The translations under genes and the position numbers were made by a program. A stretch of 64,000 nt of DNA, from the NCBI RefSeq assembly GCF_041395345.1, contig NZ_JAWLAR010000018.1, positions 1-64,000 on the forward strand. The letters are read 5' to 3'. Positions within the stretch are counted from its first letter, which is position 1. Each line of letters opens with the position of its first letter. Of this stretch, positions 34,368 to 43,811 are shown in pieces. The DNA is from Dokdonella sp041395345. Its GTDB lineage: Bacteria; Pseudomonadota; Gammaproteobacteria; Xanthomonadales; Rhodanobacteraceae. Under the pieces are notes generated by a model. It was not told the origin of the DNA. It saw only the letters and a program-made list of their open reading frames with translations, and made no database searches.

Positions 34368-36275
34368 ATGCTTCAGGATCTACGCGCAAAAACATCCGGT
34401 CTGATTGCGAAGATCATTCTTGGCGCGATTGTCGTCGCGTTTTCGTTCTTCGGCATTGAGTCCTATTTCATCGGACGGACGGATACCTTTGTAGCCCGAA
34501 TCGGCGACAAGGAGATCTCGCAGCAGGAATTCCGTACTCGCTTTGACGAGTTCCGGCAGCAGCAATTGCAGCGTACCAACGGAGCCATCGATGCGCGCAT
34601 TTTTGATCAGCCTGACATCAAGCGCCGTATTCTCGATCAGATGATCGACGAGCAGGTGCTGCTCAATGCCAACGAGAAATACGGCATAGCGATTCCTGCG
34701 GACCGCCTGCGCGAGGAAATCTCGAGTATTCCGGCATTCCAGCGCGACGGCGCATTCGATGCAGCCTTGTATCGCGCGCGTCTGTCGGCTCAGGGCATGA
34801 CGCCCAACGCATTCGCCGAGCGTGTTGCCGAGGAGCTCGCCGCCAGGGAGATTCCGGTGGATGTTGCAAGCAGCGCGTTTGCAACGGACAAGGAGGTCGA
34901 TGAACTGCTGCGGCTTCGCGGTCAGCTTCGCGATTTCAGCTTCGTGACCCTGACTGCGCCGGAACCTGCATCGACCGAAATCCCGGAACAGGAACTGACG
35001 GAATTCTATGAAGCGCACCAGCAGGACTACATGAACCCCGAGTTGGTTGCGCTGGAGTATGTCGAGGTCAATGCGCAGGATCTTGCCGTGCAGCTGGTTG
35101 CAGATGAGGCCACGCTCAAGGACAGGTACGAAAAGGAAAAGTTCCGATTCGTGACCACAGAGCAACGCCTCGCTTCGCATATCCTGATCAAGGTGCAAGG
35201 GGATGGCGGGCCTGACGAACAGAAAAAGGCGCTTGAAGCCGCAGAGGCCGTTTCTGCCAGAATCAAGGCCGGTGAAGACTTTGCCGAGCTCGCCAAGACC
35301 GAATCCGCGGACCTGGGTTCCCGCGCCCTTGGTGGCGACCTTGGCTGGATGGACAAGGGCATGACGGATCCGGCATTCGAGGAGGCGCTATACGCGCTGG
35401 AAAAGGGCCAGGTCTCCGATCCGGTTCTTTCTTCCGAGGGCTACCACATTATCGAGGTCCGGGATATTCGCCCGGGAGCGGCGCGCAGCTTCGAAGAAGT
35501 CCGCGAGGAACTGGCATCCGAATATGCCGAGTCTGAACGCGAGCGTGCCTACAACGAACTGTCCGGTCGCCTGATCGACCTGAGCTACGAGGATTCGACA
35601 TCGCTGGCTCCGGCGGCTGCCGAGCTGGGCCTGAAGGTCGAGAAGACCGAGTTGTTCTCGCGCAGCGGCGGATCCGGTCTTGCCGGCAATCCTGAAGTCG
35701 TACGCGCCGCATTCTCGGATCCCGTACTGCTGCAGGGAAACAATTCGGATCAGGTTGAACTGGGTCCCAACCACATGGCTGTCGTTCGCGTCAGCGAACA
35801 CAAGCCTGCAACGCCAAAGCCGATGGCCGAGGTCAAGGATCAGGTCGAACAGCGAGTTATCGCCGAACGCGTCAGCAAGCAAGCTCAGGAGCGTGCGGAT
35901 GAACTGTTCGCACGCCTTGAAAAGGGCGAGTCCTTGCCCGCCCTGGCGCAGGAATTGACGCTTGAGGTGCAGGATCAGCAGGGTATCGGGCGCAGTGCCG
36001 TCAATGTCGACCAGGCACTCGTATCGGCTGCATTCGCGTTGCCCCGGCCAGCGGGCGGCAAGTCCGAGTTCAGTCTTGTCACGCTCGGTGGCGATTCCTT
36101 TGCGTTGCTTGAGCTCAAGGGCGTGACCGACGCTGACCCGGCGGCTGCGGATCAGCCCACGCGGGAGGCTGCCAGAAACACGATCAAGCAAGCCAATGCG
36201 GACGCGGCCGCCCGGGAATTCGTGGCAGCACTCAGGGCTGGAATGGAAATAGAGATTTCCGAAGAACGCTGGTAG
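34368..36275 (+). CDS. ppiD: Periplasmic folding chaperone PpiD (SurA_N + parvulin PPIase)
   Basis: Inner-membrane-anchored periplasmic chaperone near the Sec exit. The 635-residue product has one membrane helix (~17-38, IAKIILGAIVVAFSFFGIESY in part), a SurA_N-like chaperone domain (IGDKEISQQEFRTRFDEF), a parvulin domain at about 265-365 (ASHILIKV...DLGSRALGGDLGWMDKG...GYHIIEV, read in segments) and a C-terminal helical part. ATG 34368 fits the family start (MLQDLRAKTSG). Single gene with its own strong terminator. Confidence 0.95.
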   Translation: MLQDLRAKTSGLIAKIILGAIVVAFSFFGIESYFIGRTDTFVARIGDKEISQQEFRTRFDEFRQQQLQRTNGAIDARIFDQPDIKRRILDQMIDEQVLLNANEKYGIAIPADRLREEISSIPAFQRDGAFDAALYRARLSAQGMTPNAFAERVAEELAAREIPVDVASSAFATDKEVDELLRLRGQLRDFSFVTLTAPEPASTEIPEQELTEFYEAHQQDYMNPELVALEYVEVNAQDLAVQLVADEATLKDRYEKEKFRFVTTEQRLASHILIKVQGDGGPDEQKKALEAAEAVSARIKAGEDFAELAKTESADLGSRALGGDLGWMDKGMTDPAFEEALYALEKGQVSDPVLSSEGYHIIEVRDIRPGAARSFEEVREELASEYAESERERAYNELSGRLIDLSYEDSTSLAPAAAELGLKVEKTELFSRSGGSGLAGNPEVVRAAFSDPVLLQGNNSDQVELGPNHMAVVRVSEHKPATPKPMAEVKDQVEQRVIAERVSKQAQERADELFARLEKGESLPALAQELTLEVQDQQGIGRSAVNVDQALVSAAFALPRPAGGKSEFSLVTLGGDSFALLELKGVTDADPAAADQPTREAARNTIKQANADAAAREFVAALRAGMEIEISEERW

Positions 36276-36278
36276 CAG

Positions 36279-36304
36279 AAAAGGGCCGCGCTGCGGCCCT
36301 TTTC
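36279..36304 (+). terminator. Bidirectional terminator between ppiD and fabI
   Basis: Arms AAAAGGGCCGC and GCGGCCCTTTT with a tiny loop, flanked by A- and T-runs, lie between the convergent ppiD and fabI genes and can serve both. Confidence 0.88.
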
Positions 36305-36347
36305 GATGATGACGCATGCAACTGGCGAATGCGTCTGGCGAGAGGCC

Positions 36348-37133
36348 TTATTCGATGCCGGTCATGCCTACCGTGCTGTAGCCGCAGTCGACATACATGA
36401 TCTCGCCGGTCACGCCTGAAGCAAGGTCCGAGCACAGGAATGCGCCGACATTGCCGACTTCTTCCGGCGTCACGTTGCGGCGCAACGGTGCACTTGCTTC
36501 GACGTGATCGAGCATCTTGCGCAAATTGCCAACGCCCGAGGCGGCCAGAGTCTTGATCGGGCCTGCGGAAATCGCATTCACGCGGGTCCCTTCGGGACCG
36601 AGGTTGTAGGCGAGATAACGGACGTTGGACTCGAGGCTGGCCTTGGCGAGGCCCATCACGTTGTAGTTGGCCAGTGCCCGCTCGGCGCCAAGATAGCTCA
36701 AGGTGAGAATCGATCCATTGCGCCCCTGCATCATCGGCCTGGCGGCCTTGGCCAGCGCGGCGAGACTGTAGCTCGATATGTCGTGCGCAATGGCGAAACT
36801 TTCCCGCGTCAGGTTGTCCAGGAAACCGCCTTGCAGCGTTTCGCGAGGAGCGAACCCGACCGAATGCACGAGGATGTCCAGGCCATCCCAGCGTGCACCG
36901 AGATCACTGAAAACCTTTTCGATCTGTGCATCGTCAGCGACATCGAGCGACATGACAATGTCCGAGCCGAATGCCTGCGCAGCTTCATCGACGCGGCTCT
37001 TCAATTTTTCGCTCTGATACGTAAGGGCGAGTTGCGCGCCTTCCCGGTGCATCGCTTCAGCAATTCCCCAGGCGATTGAACGCTTGCTGGCGATGCCGAT
37101 GATCAAGGCGCGCTTGCCGTGCAGAAATCCCAT
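36348..37133 (-). CDS. fabI: Enoyl-[acyl-carrier-protein] reductase (NADH) FabI
   Basis: Last step of each fatty-acid elongation cycle; triclosan target. The 261-residue SDR-type protein has MGFLHGKRALIIGIASKRSIAWGIA (atypical FabI nucleotide motif, read in part), the active-site Tyr/Lys in YNVMGLAKASLE and LGPEGTRVNAISAGPIKTLAASG. ATG 37133 with a GGAGGAAG ribosome-binding site is clearly the start; the longer frame to 37205 is not supported. Convergent with ppiD, and followed downstream only by the shared terminator. Confidence 0.96.
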   Translation of the reverse strand: MGFLHGKRALIIGIASKRSIAWGIAEAMHREGAQLALTYQSEKLKSRVDEAAQAFGSDIVMSLDVADDAQIEKVFSDLGARWDGLDILVHSVGFAPRETLQGGFLDNLTRESFAIAHDISSYSLAALAKAARPMMQGRNGSILTLSYLGAERALANYNVMGLAKASLESNVRYLAYNLGPEGTRVNAISAGPIKTLAASGVGNLRKMLDHVEASAPLRRNVTPEEVGNVGAFLCSDLASGVTGEIMYVDCGYSTVGMTGIE

Positions 37134-37241
37134 GCTTCCTCCAGTACACCGCGATGAATTGTCACGCGAATGTCCGCGTTGCCGCTTCCAGTCATTCGCG
37201 ATCATTTCGCGCAGTGTAACCGAGTCACTGGCAAATGGACT

Positions 37242-38582
37242 TCAATACTGTGGCGCACGGACGCGCAACGGCATGTCCAGTTGCAGGATCGAATTCTTGT
37301 CGAGATTGTTCCAGCGAAGCAGCTGGGCAAGCTTGACGCCATGGCGACGTGCAATGGCTGACAGGGTGTCGCCTTGCCTGACCACGTATGTCGCGGGATT
37401 CCCGTCGACTTCCCTACCCTGGCCGGGAACGAGTAACCGGGTGCCGCTTGCAGCGAGGGAATCCGGGGCAAGGCCGTTGGCAGAAGCCAGGGCCTGGACG
37501 CTCAGACCGAAAGAGCCTGCAAGGGAATCCAGTGTTTCCCCCGGCGCCATGCGATGCGAGTGCCAGTCCGCTAGCAGGCTCTTCGGAAGCAGAACAACGT
37601 TCCTTTCAAATTCCGTCATTCGCGTAGCGGGTACGAGCAGGCTGCTGACAGGGCCGATTTGCCCGGGGGAAGCCGTATGTGCGGCATTGAACCTGCGCAG
37701 TGCATCGAACGACATGCCCAGCAAGTTTGCAGCCACGCGCATGTCGATCGGTGCTTCCGGGGTGAGCTGCACGAGGAAGTCGTCTTCTTCAGGGGCCGGA
37801 AGATCTGCGTCGAATTCTTCGGGTTGCTGGACGATACATGCCATTGCGAGCAGACGGCTGAGGTGCTGAAGAGTGGTCTTGCTGAGATTCAGTTGACTGA
37901 GCTCCATGGCATCCAGTTCAGCTATCGAGCGGTTGCCGAGTTGCCGCTTGACCCGAAACTCGCCCGCATTGAATGCCATGGTCGCCAGTCGCCAGTCGCC
38001 GAACTCGCGGTCGTAGCGTTCGATGAGATCCAGTGCCACCCGGGTCGATTCGATTGCGTCGAGCCTCTGGTCGTAGTCCTTGCCGATATGAAGCCCGCGG
38101 GCGGAGGCGGTCCGGCCCATCAATTGCCACATGCCTGCGGGTCCGCGCCCCTTGGCCGGCAGTGGTCGGTAGCCGCTCTCCACATAGGGCAGGAGCGCGA
38201 ATTCGCCTGGAAGGTTGCGCCTCTCCAGTTCATCGACCACGAGCAACAGAAATGGCATGGCGTTCCGCAGTGAGCGGGTGAAAATGGCGCCCGACCGCGT
38301 ATACGACCTGGCTTCCTTGAGAACCGCACTGCTGTGGTTGCAGCTGTCGAGCGCGAATCGGCTGCGCAATCGCGGCCAGGGTGAGAGGTCAGCGATAAGC
38401 GCTCTTTCGGGAGGGGCAGGCTGCACTTGTACGGCTGTTGCCGGAGGCTCTGCAATCACCTCTGCTTCGGCCTCGACCGGGGGCGGAGCCTGACGATGTT
38501 TTGGAGCCGCGCACGCGGCGAGCACAAGGCACAGGATAACCGATGCGTGCAGGCACGCGATCCGGATCCCGGTAAAACTCAT
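37242..38582 (-). CDS. mltD: Membrane-bound lytic transglycosylase (MltD-like) with LysM repeats
   Basis: Outer-membrane lipoprotein that cleaves peptidoglycan glycan strands. The 446-residue product has a lipobox LAAC (Cys24), a SLT goose-lysozyme-type domain with the catalytic Glu in LLPYVESGY and GRGPAGMWQLMGRTA, and two LysM domains near the C-terminus (RMAPGETLDSLAGSFGLSV at ~325 and YVVRQGDTLSAIARRHGVK at ~395). It overlaps the gloB stop (ATGA), so gloB-mltD form an operon, in the opposite order of emphasis but the same neighbourhood as E. coli mltD-gloB. Confidence 0.92.
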   Translation of the reverse strand: MSFTGIRIACLHASVILCLVLAACAAPKHRQAPPPVEAEAEVIAEPPATAVQVQPAPPERALIADLSPWPRLRSRFALDSCNHSSAVLKEARSYTRSGAIFTRSLRNAMPFLLLVVDELERRNLPGEFALLPYVESGYRPLPAKGRGPAGMWQLMGRTASARGLHIGKDYDQRLDAIESTRVALDLIERYDREFGDWRLATMAFNAGEFRVKRQLGNRSIAELDAMELSQLNLSKTTLQHLSRLLAMACIVQQPEEFDADLPAPEEDDFLVQLTPEAPIDMRVAANLLGMSFDALRRFNAAHTASPGQIGPVSSLLVPATRMTEFERNVVLLPKSLLADWHSHRMAPGETLDSLAGSFGLSVQALASANGLAPDSLAASGTRLLVPGQGREVDGNPATYVVRQGDTLSAIARRHGVKLAQLLRWNNLDKNSILQLDMPLRVRAPQY

Positions 38583-39355
38583 GCGCGAAAGGAATCCTTG
38601 AGGGCACGCAACGCTGCGAAGCGTGCCACACGATCGCCATGCGTCGACGTTTTCTGGCCAAGCCCCGCTATGACGCTGTCGGCATCGATGCGCAGGAACG
38701 GATTGCAGGCCAGTTCCTCCGATAGGAGCGAAGGCACGCTGGATTGTCCCGATGCGCGCAGTCTTCGAACTTGCTCCATTCTGCTCAACAGGGAAGGATT
38801 CCCGGGCTCGATGGTGCATGCAAATGCGCAATTGGCTTGCGTGTATTCGTGTCCGCAGCAGACTCGAGTCTCTCCGGGCAGCCTTGCCAGCTTGTCCAGT
38901 GAGCTGAGCATCTGCTCAGGCGTGCCTTCGAACAGGCGCCCGCAGCCCACGCTGAAAAGGGTGTCGCCGCTGAACAGCAGGCCATTGCCGTGATAGGCAA
39001 CATGACTGAGGGTGTGTCCAGGTACGGCAATGACTTCAAATGCGCATGCGGGCGCCTCCATGACGACACGGTCGCCATCGCCAACGCGATGGGTGGCCTG
39101 TTCGATGCGGGGATCCGCCGGCGCGTACACGCCTGTCTGGCCCAGCTTCAGCAACTCCGGTACGCCACCGACATGATCGGGGTGGTGGTGGGTAAGAAGA
39201 ATCGCCCGCAGACGAAGTTTCTCGCGTGCCAGAACTTCGATCACTGGGCCAGCTTCTCCCGGATCCACCACGAGCGCATTGCCCATCGTATCGGCGAGCA
39301 GCCAGATGTAGTTGTCATTCAGTGCCGGTATCGGCTGCAGCCGCAAATTGCTCAT
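38579..39355 (-). CDS. gloB: Hydroxyacylglutathione hydrolase (glyoxalase II)
   Basis: Hydrolyses S-lactoylglutathione to lactate and glutathione, the second step of methylglyoxal detoxification. The 258-residue metallo-beta-lactamase-fold enzyme has LTHHHPDHVGG (binuclear metal ligands), PGHTLSHVAY, and GDTLFSVGCGRLFEGTPEQM, all GloB-specific. Divergent from yafS across a 300-bp gap (39356-39655) in which I see no gene; a TATAGT-like -10 for gloB lies very close to its start. Confidence 0.96.
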   Translation of the reverse strand: MSNLRLQPIPALNDNYIWLLADTMGNALVVDPGEAGPVIEVLAREKLRLRAILLTHHHPDHVGGVPELLKLGQTGVYAPADPRIEQATHRVGDGDRVVMEAPACAFEVIAVPGHTLSHVAYHGNGLLFSGDTLFSVGCGRLFEGTPEQMLSSLDKLARLPGETRVCCGHEYTQANCAFACTIEPGNPSLLSRMEQVRRLRASGQSSVPSLLSEELACNPFLRIDADSVIAGLGQKTSTHGDRVARFAALRALKDSFRA

Positions 39356-39655
39356 GGGTGAACTATAGCCGCGGCATGGGTGGGCCGGGCAAGTGCATGT
39401 CCAGCAGCATTCGCAATCGAACTGCCCGGATGCCGGTCCCTTCCATCCATCGCGACGCGTTCACTCGGGCATGCTGTCCAGCCGTGCTTCGCGCGCGGAA
39501 GTGCGGAACAACCAGTGTCCTGTTCGATTCTCGCACATGCCCGCGATCGCTCCGCGCCAGCCCGGAACGGATGATCCTCTGCGCCCCTGATGTAAACTCC
39601 GAGTCCAGGCAAGAACAGCATTTGCAGGACCCCATTCTTCGTGCAGCACGAATCC

Positions 39656-40336
39656 ATGCAGTTTTTCGAACTCGCCCAGATGCGCAGCCTCCTGTCCCAG
39701 GAATGGAGCTTCGCGAGCGAGCTGGCCCGCAAGGCCCCATCCGGGTCCGCTGTCTCGCTTGCTCCCTCCGCGATGGCCGAAGAAGCCGGGATTCGCAGCC
39801 ATCCTTCAATGATTCGCCTGCATTTCGGAGAGGGCTGCCTGCGGGGTGATCTGCGCTGCCAGCCTGACGCCCTGCCGATCGAAAGCGACAGCATCCAGCT
39901 GCTGATTGCACGTCACGTGCTTGACCTGCTGGATCCGGACAGCGGGGTTGAGCAGGAACTGGCACGCGTGCTCGCGCCGGGCGGAACCCTTTGCGTTTTC
40001 GGCATGAACGCGCTGAGTCCCTGGCGAATCTGGACCGCGCTCGGTGCGCGAGATGCATCTCCAAGGCCTCGAATGCGCAGTCTTGGTCGCGTCCAGCGCG
40101 TGTTCACCAGAGCAAGCTTGCGGCCCGTCAAACGCGGATTTCTCGGCGGTGCCTGGCCAGCAGTTGCCGCAGATGCGGCCAATGTCGGATGTGGTGGCCG
40201 CCTCGATGGGGCGTGGATTCTGGTGCTGACCAAGCAGCGCTCCGAGGTTCGCGTGATTCCACTGCGGCGACGTGCGAGTGGCATGGCGCTGGGCCGCGGA
40301 CTGGTCCAGATGCCAAGCCGGCGCGCCTGTCTGTGA
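39656..40336 (+). CDS. yafS: SAM-dependent methyltransferase-like protein (YafS position)
   Basis: A 226-residue protein with the later motifs of class I methyltransferases (ALPIESDSIQLLIARHVLDLL, ARVLAPGGTLCVFGMN) but without a convincing glycine-rich motif I, so SAM binding is uncertain. The assignment to yafS rests on synteny: gloB, this gene, rnhA and dnaQ are ordered as in E. coli gloB-yafS-rnhA-dnaQ. Start: ATG 39656 (GTG 39641 is possible). Its stop overlaps the GTG start of rnhA. Confidence 0.75.
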   Translation: MQFFELAQMRSLLSQEWSFASELARKAPSGSAVSLAPSAMAEEAGIRSHPSMIRLHFGEGCLRGDLRCQPDALPIESDSIQLLIARHVLDLLDPDSGVEQELARVLAPGGTLCVFGMNALSPWRIWTALGARDASPRPRMRSLGRVQRVFTRASLRPVKRGFLGGAWPAVAADAANVGCGGRLDGAWILVLTKQRSEVRVIPLRRRASGMALGRGLVQMPSRRACL

Positions 40337-40788
40337 GCGCAGTCGAGTTGTTCACCGATGGAGCGTGTCTGGGCAATCCGGGGCCGGGCGGCTGGGCTGC
40401 CCTGTTGCGCCATGCCGGGCGCGAACGGGAGTTGCACGGGGGTGCAGCCCACACGACCAACAACCGCATGGAACTGTTTGCCGTGATAGCCGGACTCGAG
40501 GCGCTGCGCAAGCCGTGCACGGTGACCCTGACCACTGATTCGCAATATGTGATGCGGGGAATCAGGGAGTGGATGCCTCGCTGGATCGCCAGGGGCTGGC
40601 GCACGGTCGGCGGTGACCCGGTCAAGAACCGCGACCTTTGGGAGCGCCTGGTTGAAGCCTTGAAGCCGCACGCGGTCGAATGGCATTGGGTACGCGGGCA
40701 CGCTGGCCACGCGGAAAACGAGCGCGTCGACCAGCTCGCGCGCCGCGCAGCGGAAGCCGTGCGCGACAGTCAGGAGGAGGCCTTGTGA
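40333..40788 (+). CDS. rnhA: Ribonuclease HI
   Basis: Cleaves the RNA strand of RNA-DNA hybrids. The 151-residue protein has the four acidic catalytic residues in ELFTDGACLGNPGPGGW (Asp), TTNNRMEL (Glu), TTDSQYV (Asp) and ENERVDQLA (Asp), and the basic handle region. GTG 40333 overlaps the upstream stop (GTGA), and the 3' end overlaps dnaQ in the same way, so the three genes are translationally linked. The longer frame from 39991 is only the overlap with yafS. Confidence 0.96.
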   Translation: MSAVELFTDGACLGNPGPGGWAALLRHAGRERELHGGAAHTTNNRMELFAVIAGLEALRKPCTVTLTTDSQYVMRGIREWMPRWIARGWRTVGGDPVKNRDLWERLVEALKPHAVEWHWVRGHAGHAENERVDQLARRAAEAVRDSQEEAL

Positions 40789-41489
40789 GACAAGTCGTCC
40801 TCGATACGGAAACGACCGGGCTCGAAGTCAAGAAGGGGCATCGGGTCATCGAGATCGGCTGCGTCGAGTTGCTCGAACGAAGACCCAGCGGGCGCACCTT
40901 TCACACATTTCTCAATCCAGACCGCGCCATCGACGAGGGCGCGCGTGCGGTCCATGGCATCGACGACGCCTTTCTGCACGACAAGCCGCGTTTCCGCGAC
41001 ATTGCCAACGAATTTCTCGAGTTTGTCGCCGGAGCGGAAATCATTGCCCACAACGCCGGCTTTGACGAGGGTTTTCTCGACGCGGAATTGCGACTCGCCG
41101 GGCCGGAGTTCGGCAGACTGGCTGATCGCTCACGCGTGCTTGATTCCCTGCAACTGGCCAGGGAGAGATTTCCCGGTCAGCAAAACAGTCTGAATGCCTT
41201 GTGCAAGCGATTGGGCGTCGACAATCGCCATCGGGAATTGCACGGGGCGTTGATCGACGCCCACCTGCTTGCAGATGTCTATCTGGCGATGACGGCGGGG
41301 CAGGGTGATCTGGGACTGGCGGTCGAAATGGTCGAGCAGCCGCAACGCGCCGTGACGACGGGCCCTCTGGCGGGCGACGGCCTCTGCGTACTGCGCGCCA
41401 ACGAGGCGGAACTGTCTGCCCATGCCCGTCGTATCGAGGCCATTGATGCGGCCAGCAAGGGCGCTTGCGTGTGGAAAATTCCGGGGTAG
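40785..41489 (+). CDS. dnaQ: DNA polymerase III epsilon subunit (3'-5' proofreading exonuclease)
   Basis: Proofreading subunit of the replicative polymerase. The 234-residue DEDDh exonuclease has ExoI VLDTETTGLEVKKGHRVIEIG, ExoII HNAGFDEGFLDAEL and ExoIII HGALIDAHLLADVY. The C-terminal tail should bind the alpha subunit. GTG 40785 overlaps the rnhA stop. A 216-bp gap without a visible gene follows (41490-41705). Confidence 0.96.
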   Translation: MRQVVLDTETTGLEVKKGHRVIEIGCVELLERRPSGRTFHTFLNPDRAIDEGARAVHGIDDAFLHDKPRFRDIANEFLEFVAGAEIIAHNAGFDEGFLDAELRLAGPEFGRLADRSRVLDSLQLARERFPGQQNSLNALCKRLGVDNRHRELHGALIDAHLLADVYLAMTAGQGDLGLAVEMVEQPQRAVTTGPLAGDGLCVLRANEAELSAHARRIEAIDAASKGACVWKIPG

Positions 41490-41705
41490 GATTTGCCCGG
41501 GCGGGTTGTGCCGGATCCGTCGGAACGAACCCAGGAAGTCCCGTGCAGAAGGGGGGCAATCCAGCAAATCCGCTGGATAACGGGCATCGGATCGGGTGCC
41601 GGATGGATGCACCTTCGTGGGAACTGTCGGCGATGTGGTGCATAATCGATGCGGGGATGATGGCCCGATCGTGAGTCCAACCGGATAGCCACGGGGAGAA
41701 AAGCT

Positions 41706-43031
41706 ATGAATCGTTGCAGTACTGCCTTGATCGCCATGCTGATGCTGGCGCTGTTTCCGGCTTTCGTGATCGCAGCGCCGTCGGCGGTCAGTGCGATCGA
41801 ATCCCACAAGCACATGGGCGTGGCCAGTTGCAGCAACAGTGTCTGCCACGGCGCCTCGCAGCCGTTTCGCGATTCGAACGTGCTGCAGAATGAGTTCGCG
41901 ATCTGGCAGGAATTCGACCCGCATGCCAAGGCCTGGCAGACCCTCGGAAGCGATGCGTCGAAAGCCATCGCCCGCAATCTCGGCATTGGTGACCCGGCTA
42001 CCGCAAAGGTCTGCATTGATTGCCATGCCGACTCGATTCCAGAGTCCATGCAGGGCGATCGCTTCCAGCTCTCCGATGGCGTCGGTTGCGAATCCTGCCA
42101 TGGCGGATCCGAGCTCTGGCTGAACGCCCACGCCGATCGCAGCGTCTCGCACGCGGACAACGTCAAGAACGGTCTCTATCCCACCGATCAGCCCATCGCA
42201 CGCGCACGTCTGTGCCTCTCCTGCCATATGGGCACGCCGGACCGAATGATTACCCACCGCATCATGGGCGCCGGTCATCCAAGACTTTCCTTCGAGCTGG
42301 ATACGTTTACCTGGCTCAATCCGCACTACAAGATCGGCGAGGCCTGGGTCGCTCGCAAGGGTGAATGGAATGGCGTGCGCGACTGGGCCGTCGGCCAGGG
42401 CGTTGCCTCGGAAAACCTGCTCGATATCCTGACCGACCCCAAGGCAGGCTGGAAAGGAATATTCCCGGAGCTGGTGCTGTTCGACTGCCATGCCTGCCAC
42501 AAGTTGATGTCCGGCAGGAAATGGGGGCCGCGCCAGGGGACCGGTCTGGGGCCGGGCGTGGTTCGCCTGAATGACGCCAATGCCCTGATGTTCCGCCACG
42601 TGCTTGCGCCGGTCGACAAGGCTGCGGCGGCACGGATCCTCGAGCAGACGCGGGCCCTGCACAAGGCAACCACGCAGAGCCAGGATGCCACTCTGGCGGC
42701 TGCCCGACGCTTGCGTGCAAGCATCACCGAACTGCTGCCGGCCGTGGCCGCGTTCGACTACGGTCCGGATAGCCTTGATGCGATCCTGGCCAGTATCGAA
42801 GCGGATGCCAAGCGTGGCGAGTATCGCGACTACGCGTCGGCCGAACAGGTCGCGATGGCGGCACAGTCGGTCGTCGTGGCTTTCGAGAACGATGGTCAGA
42901 TCAATGCCGACCAGGCTGCCCTGCTGCGCAGTCGACTCGATGACCTGTATGCCACGATCAAGGACGAGAACGCCTGGTCAGTGCAGCGTTTCAACACGGC
43001 ACTGTCCGCGCTTCGTGCAGCGGCCCCCTGA
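41706..43031 (+). CDS. Exported multiheme cytochrome c (cytochrome c554-like)
   Basis: A 441-residue periplasmic protein with a signal peptide (cleavage near VIAAPS, ~24). Five heme-binding motifs occur in the first 270 residues: CSNSVCH (a CX4CH variant), CIDCH, CESCH, CLSCH and CHACH. The His-rich stretches between them (GAGHPRLSFEL) could give distal ligands. The C-terminal ~170 residues are helical with no heme motif. It resembles cytochrome c554-type electron carriers, but the electron partners are unknown. Heme attachment needs the Ccm system encoded at 45.9-52.9 kb. SD GGGGAGA before ATG 41706. Confidence 0.85.
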   Translation: MNRCSTALIAMLMLALFPAFVIAAPSAVSAIESHKHMGVASCSNSVCHGASQPFRDSNVLQNEFAIWQEFDPHAKAWQTLGSDASKAIARNLGIGDPATAKVCIDCHADSIPESMQGDRFQLSDGVGCESCHGGSELWLNAHADRSVSHADNVKNGLYPTDQPIARARLCLSCHMGTPDRMITHRIMGAGHPRLSFELDTFTWLNPHYKIGEAWVARKGEWNGVRDWAVGQGVASENLLDILTDPKAGWKGIFPELVLFDCHACHKLMSGRKWGPRQGTGLGPGVVRLNDANALMFRHVLAPVDKAAAARILEQTRALHKATTQSQDATLAAARRLRASITELLPAVAAFDYGPDSLDAILASIEADAKRGEYRDYASAEQVAMAAQSVVVAFENDGQINADQAALLRSRLDDLYATIKDENAWSVQRFNTALSALRAAAP

Positions 43032-43080
43032 GCCGCCCGGCACGCAGCTGGCGGCGATTGTTGTTAGGGAGAACCTTCAG

Positions 43081-43115
43081 AACCGCTGATTCAGGCCTGG
43101 CCTGAATCAGCGGTT
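43081..43115. terminator. Perfect 16-bp hairpin between convergent genes
   Basis: AACCGCTGATTCAGGC (43081-43096) and its exact reverse complement (43100-43115) with a 3-base loop lie between the cytochrome and PP2C genes. The 3' arm contains the PP2C stop codon (43107-43109). There is no T-run. Probably acts as a bidirectional RNA end structure. Confidence 0.6.
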
Positions 43116-43811
43116 GCGGACGAGGATGACGGTAACGTTGTCAGATCCGCCGCCGTCCAGCGCGGCAAGGATCAACTGGTCGACGCATTCCTGGGCCGAG
43201 AGTTCCTGGCGGGCCATCAACGCCGCGATTTCGGCGTCGCCCACTTCTTCCGTCAGGCCGTCGCTGCAGAGCAGGATCTGCATGCCGGCATTGAACTCGC
43301 CGCGCACCAGTTCCACGCGCAGGGATTGCGGGTCGGTCACTCCGAGTGCCTGGGTTACGACGTTGCGATGCGGGTGGTTGCGAGCCTGCTCGATGGTTAT
43401 CGCCCCCTGGTCGATCAACTCCTGGACGTAGGAGTGATCCTGGGAAATCTGCTTGAGCGCGCCGTTCCAGAGATAGATGCGGCTGTCGCCGACCCATGCG
43501 ATTTCGAACTCGTTGTCGCCGACAAGGCGCATTGCCGCGATGGTTGTTCCCATCGGCAAGGCTTCGCTGCGACGATTCGAGTGCCGGATGATCTCCTCGT
43601 CGGCAAGCTGTACTGCGCGAACCAGGGGCGTGCCCTTGTTGATTTCGGCGATCAGGGTATCGCGCGCAATCGCGCTGGCGACCTCCCCATGCTCATGTCC
43701 GCCCATGCCGTCGGCAACCAGCCATACGCCCATGTCGGCATCGGCATAGTAGGTATCTTCGTTGTGCTCGCGGCGCAAGCCGACGTGCGAACTGTGGCCG
43801 AATTCGATCAT
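43107..43811 (-). CDS. PP2C-family Ser/Thr protein phosphatase
   Basis: Metal-dependent phosphatase that removes phosphate from Ser/Thr. The 234-residue protein is a single PP2C domain: GLRREHNEDTYYAD, VWLVADGMGGHEHGEVAS, AWVGDSRIYLW and LCSDGLTEEVGDAEI carry the metal-binding Asp residues. It is complete and cytosolic. Its only visible Ser/Thr kinase partner in the window is the membrane kinase at 24503-26200; a pairing is possible but not shown by the sequence. Confidence 0.93.
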   Translation of the reverse strand: MIEFGHSSHVGLRREHNEDTYYADADMGVWLVADGMGGHEHGEVASAIARDTLIAEINKGTPLVRAVQLADEEIIRHSNRRSEALPMGTTIAAMRLVGDNEFEIAWVGDSRIYLWNGALKQISQDHSYVQELIDQGAITIEQARNHPHRNVVTQALGVTDPQSLRVELVRGEFNAGMQILLCSDGLTEEVGDAEIAALMARQELSAQECVDQLILAALDGGGSDNVTVILVRNR

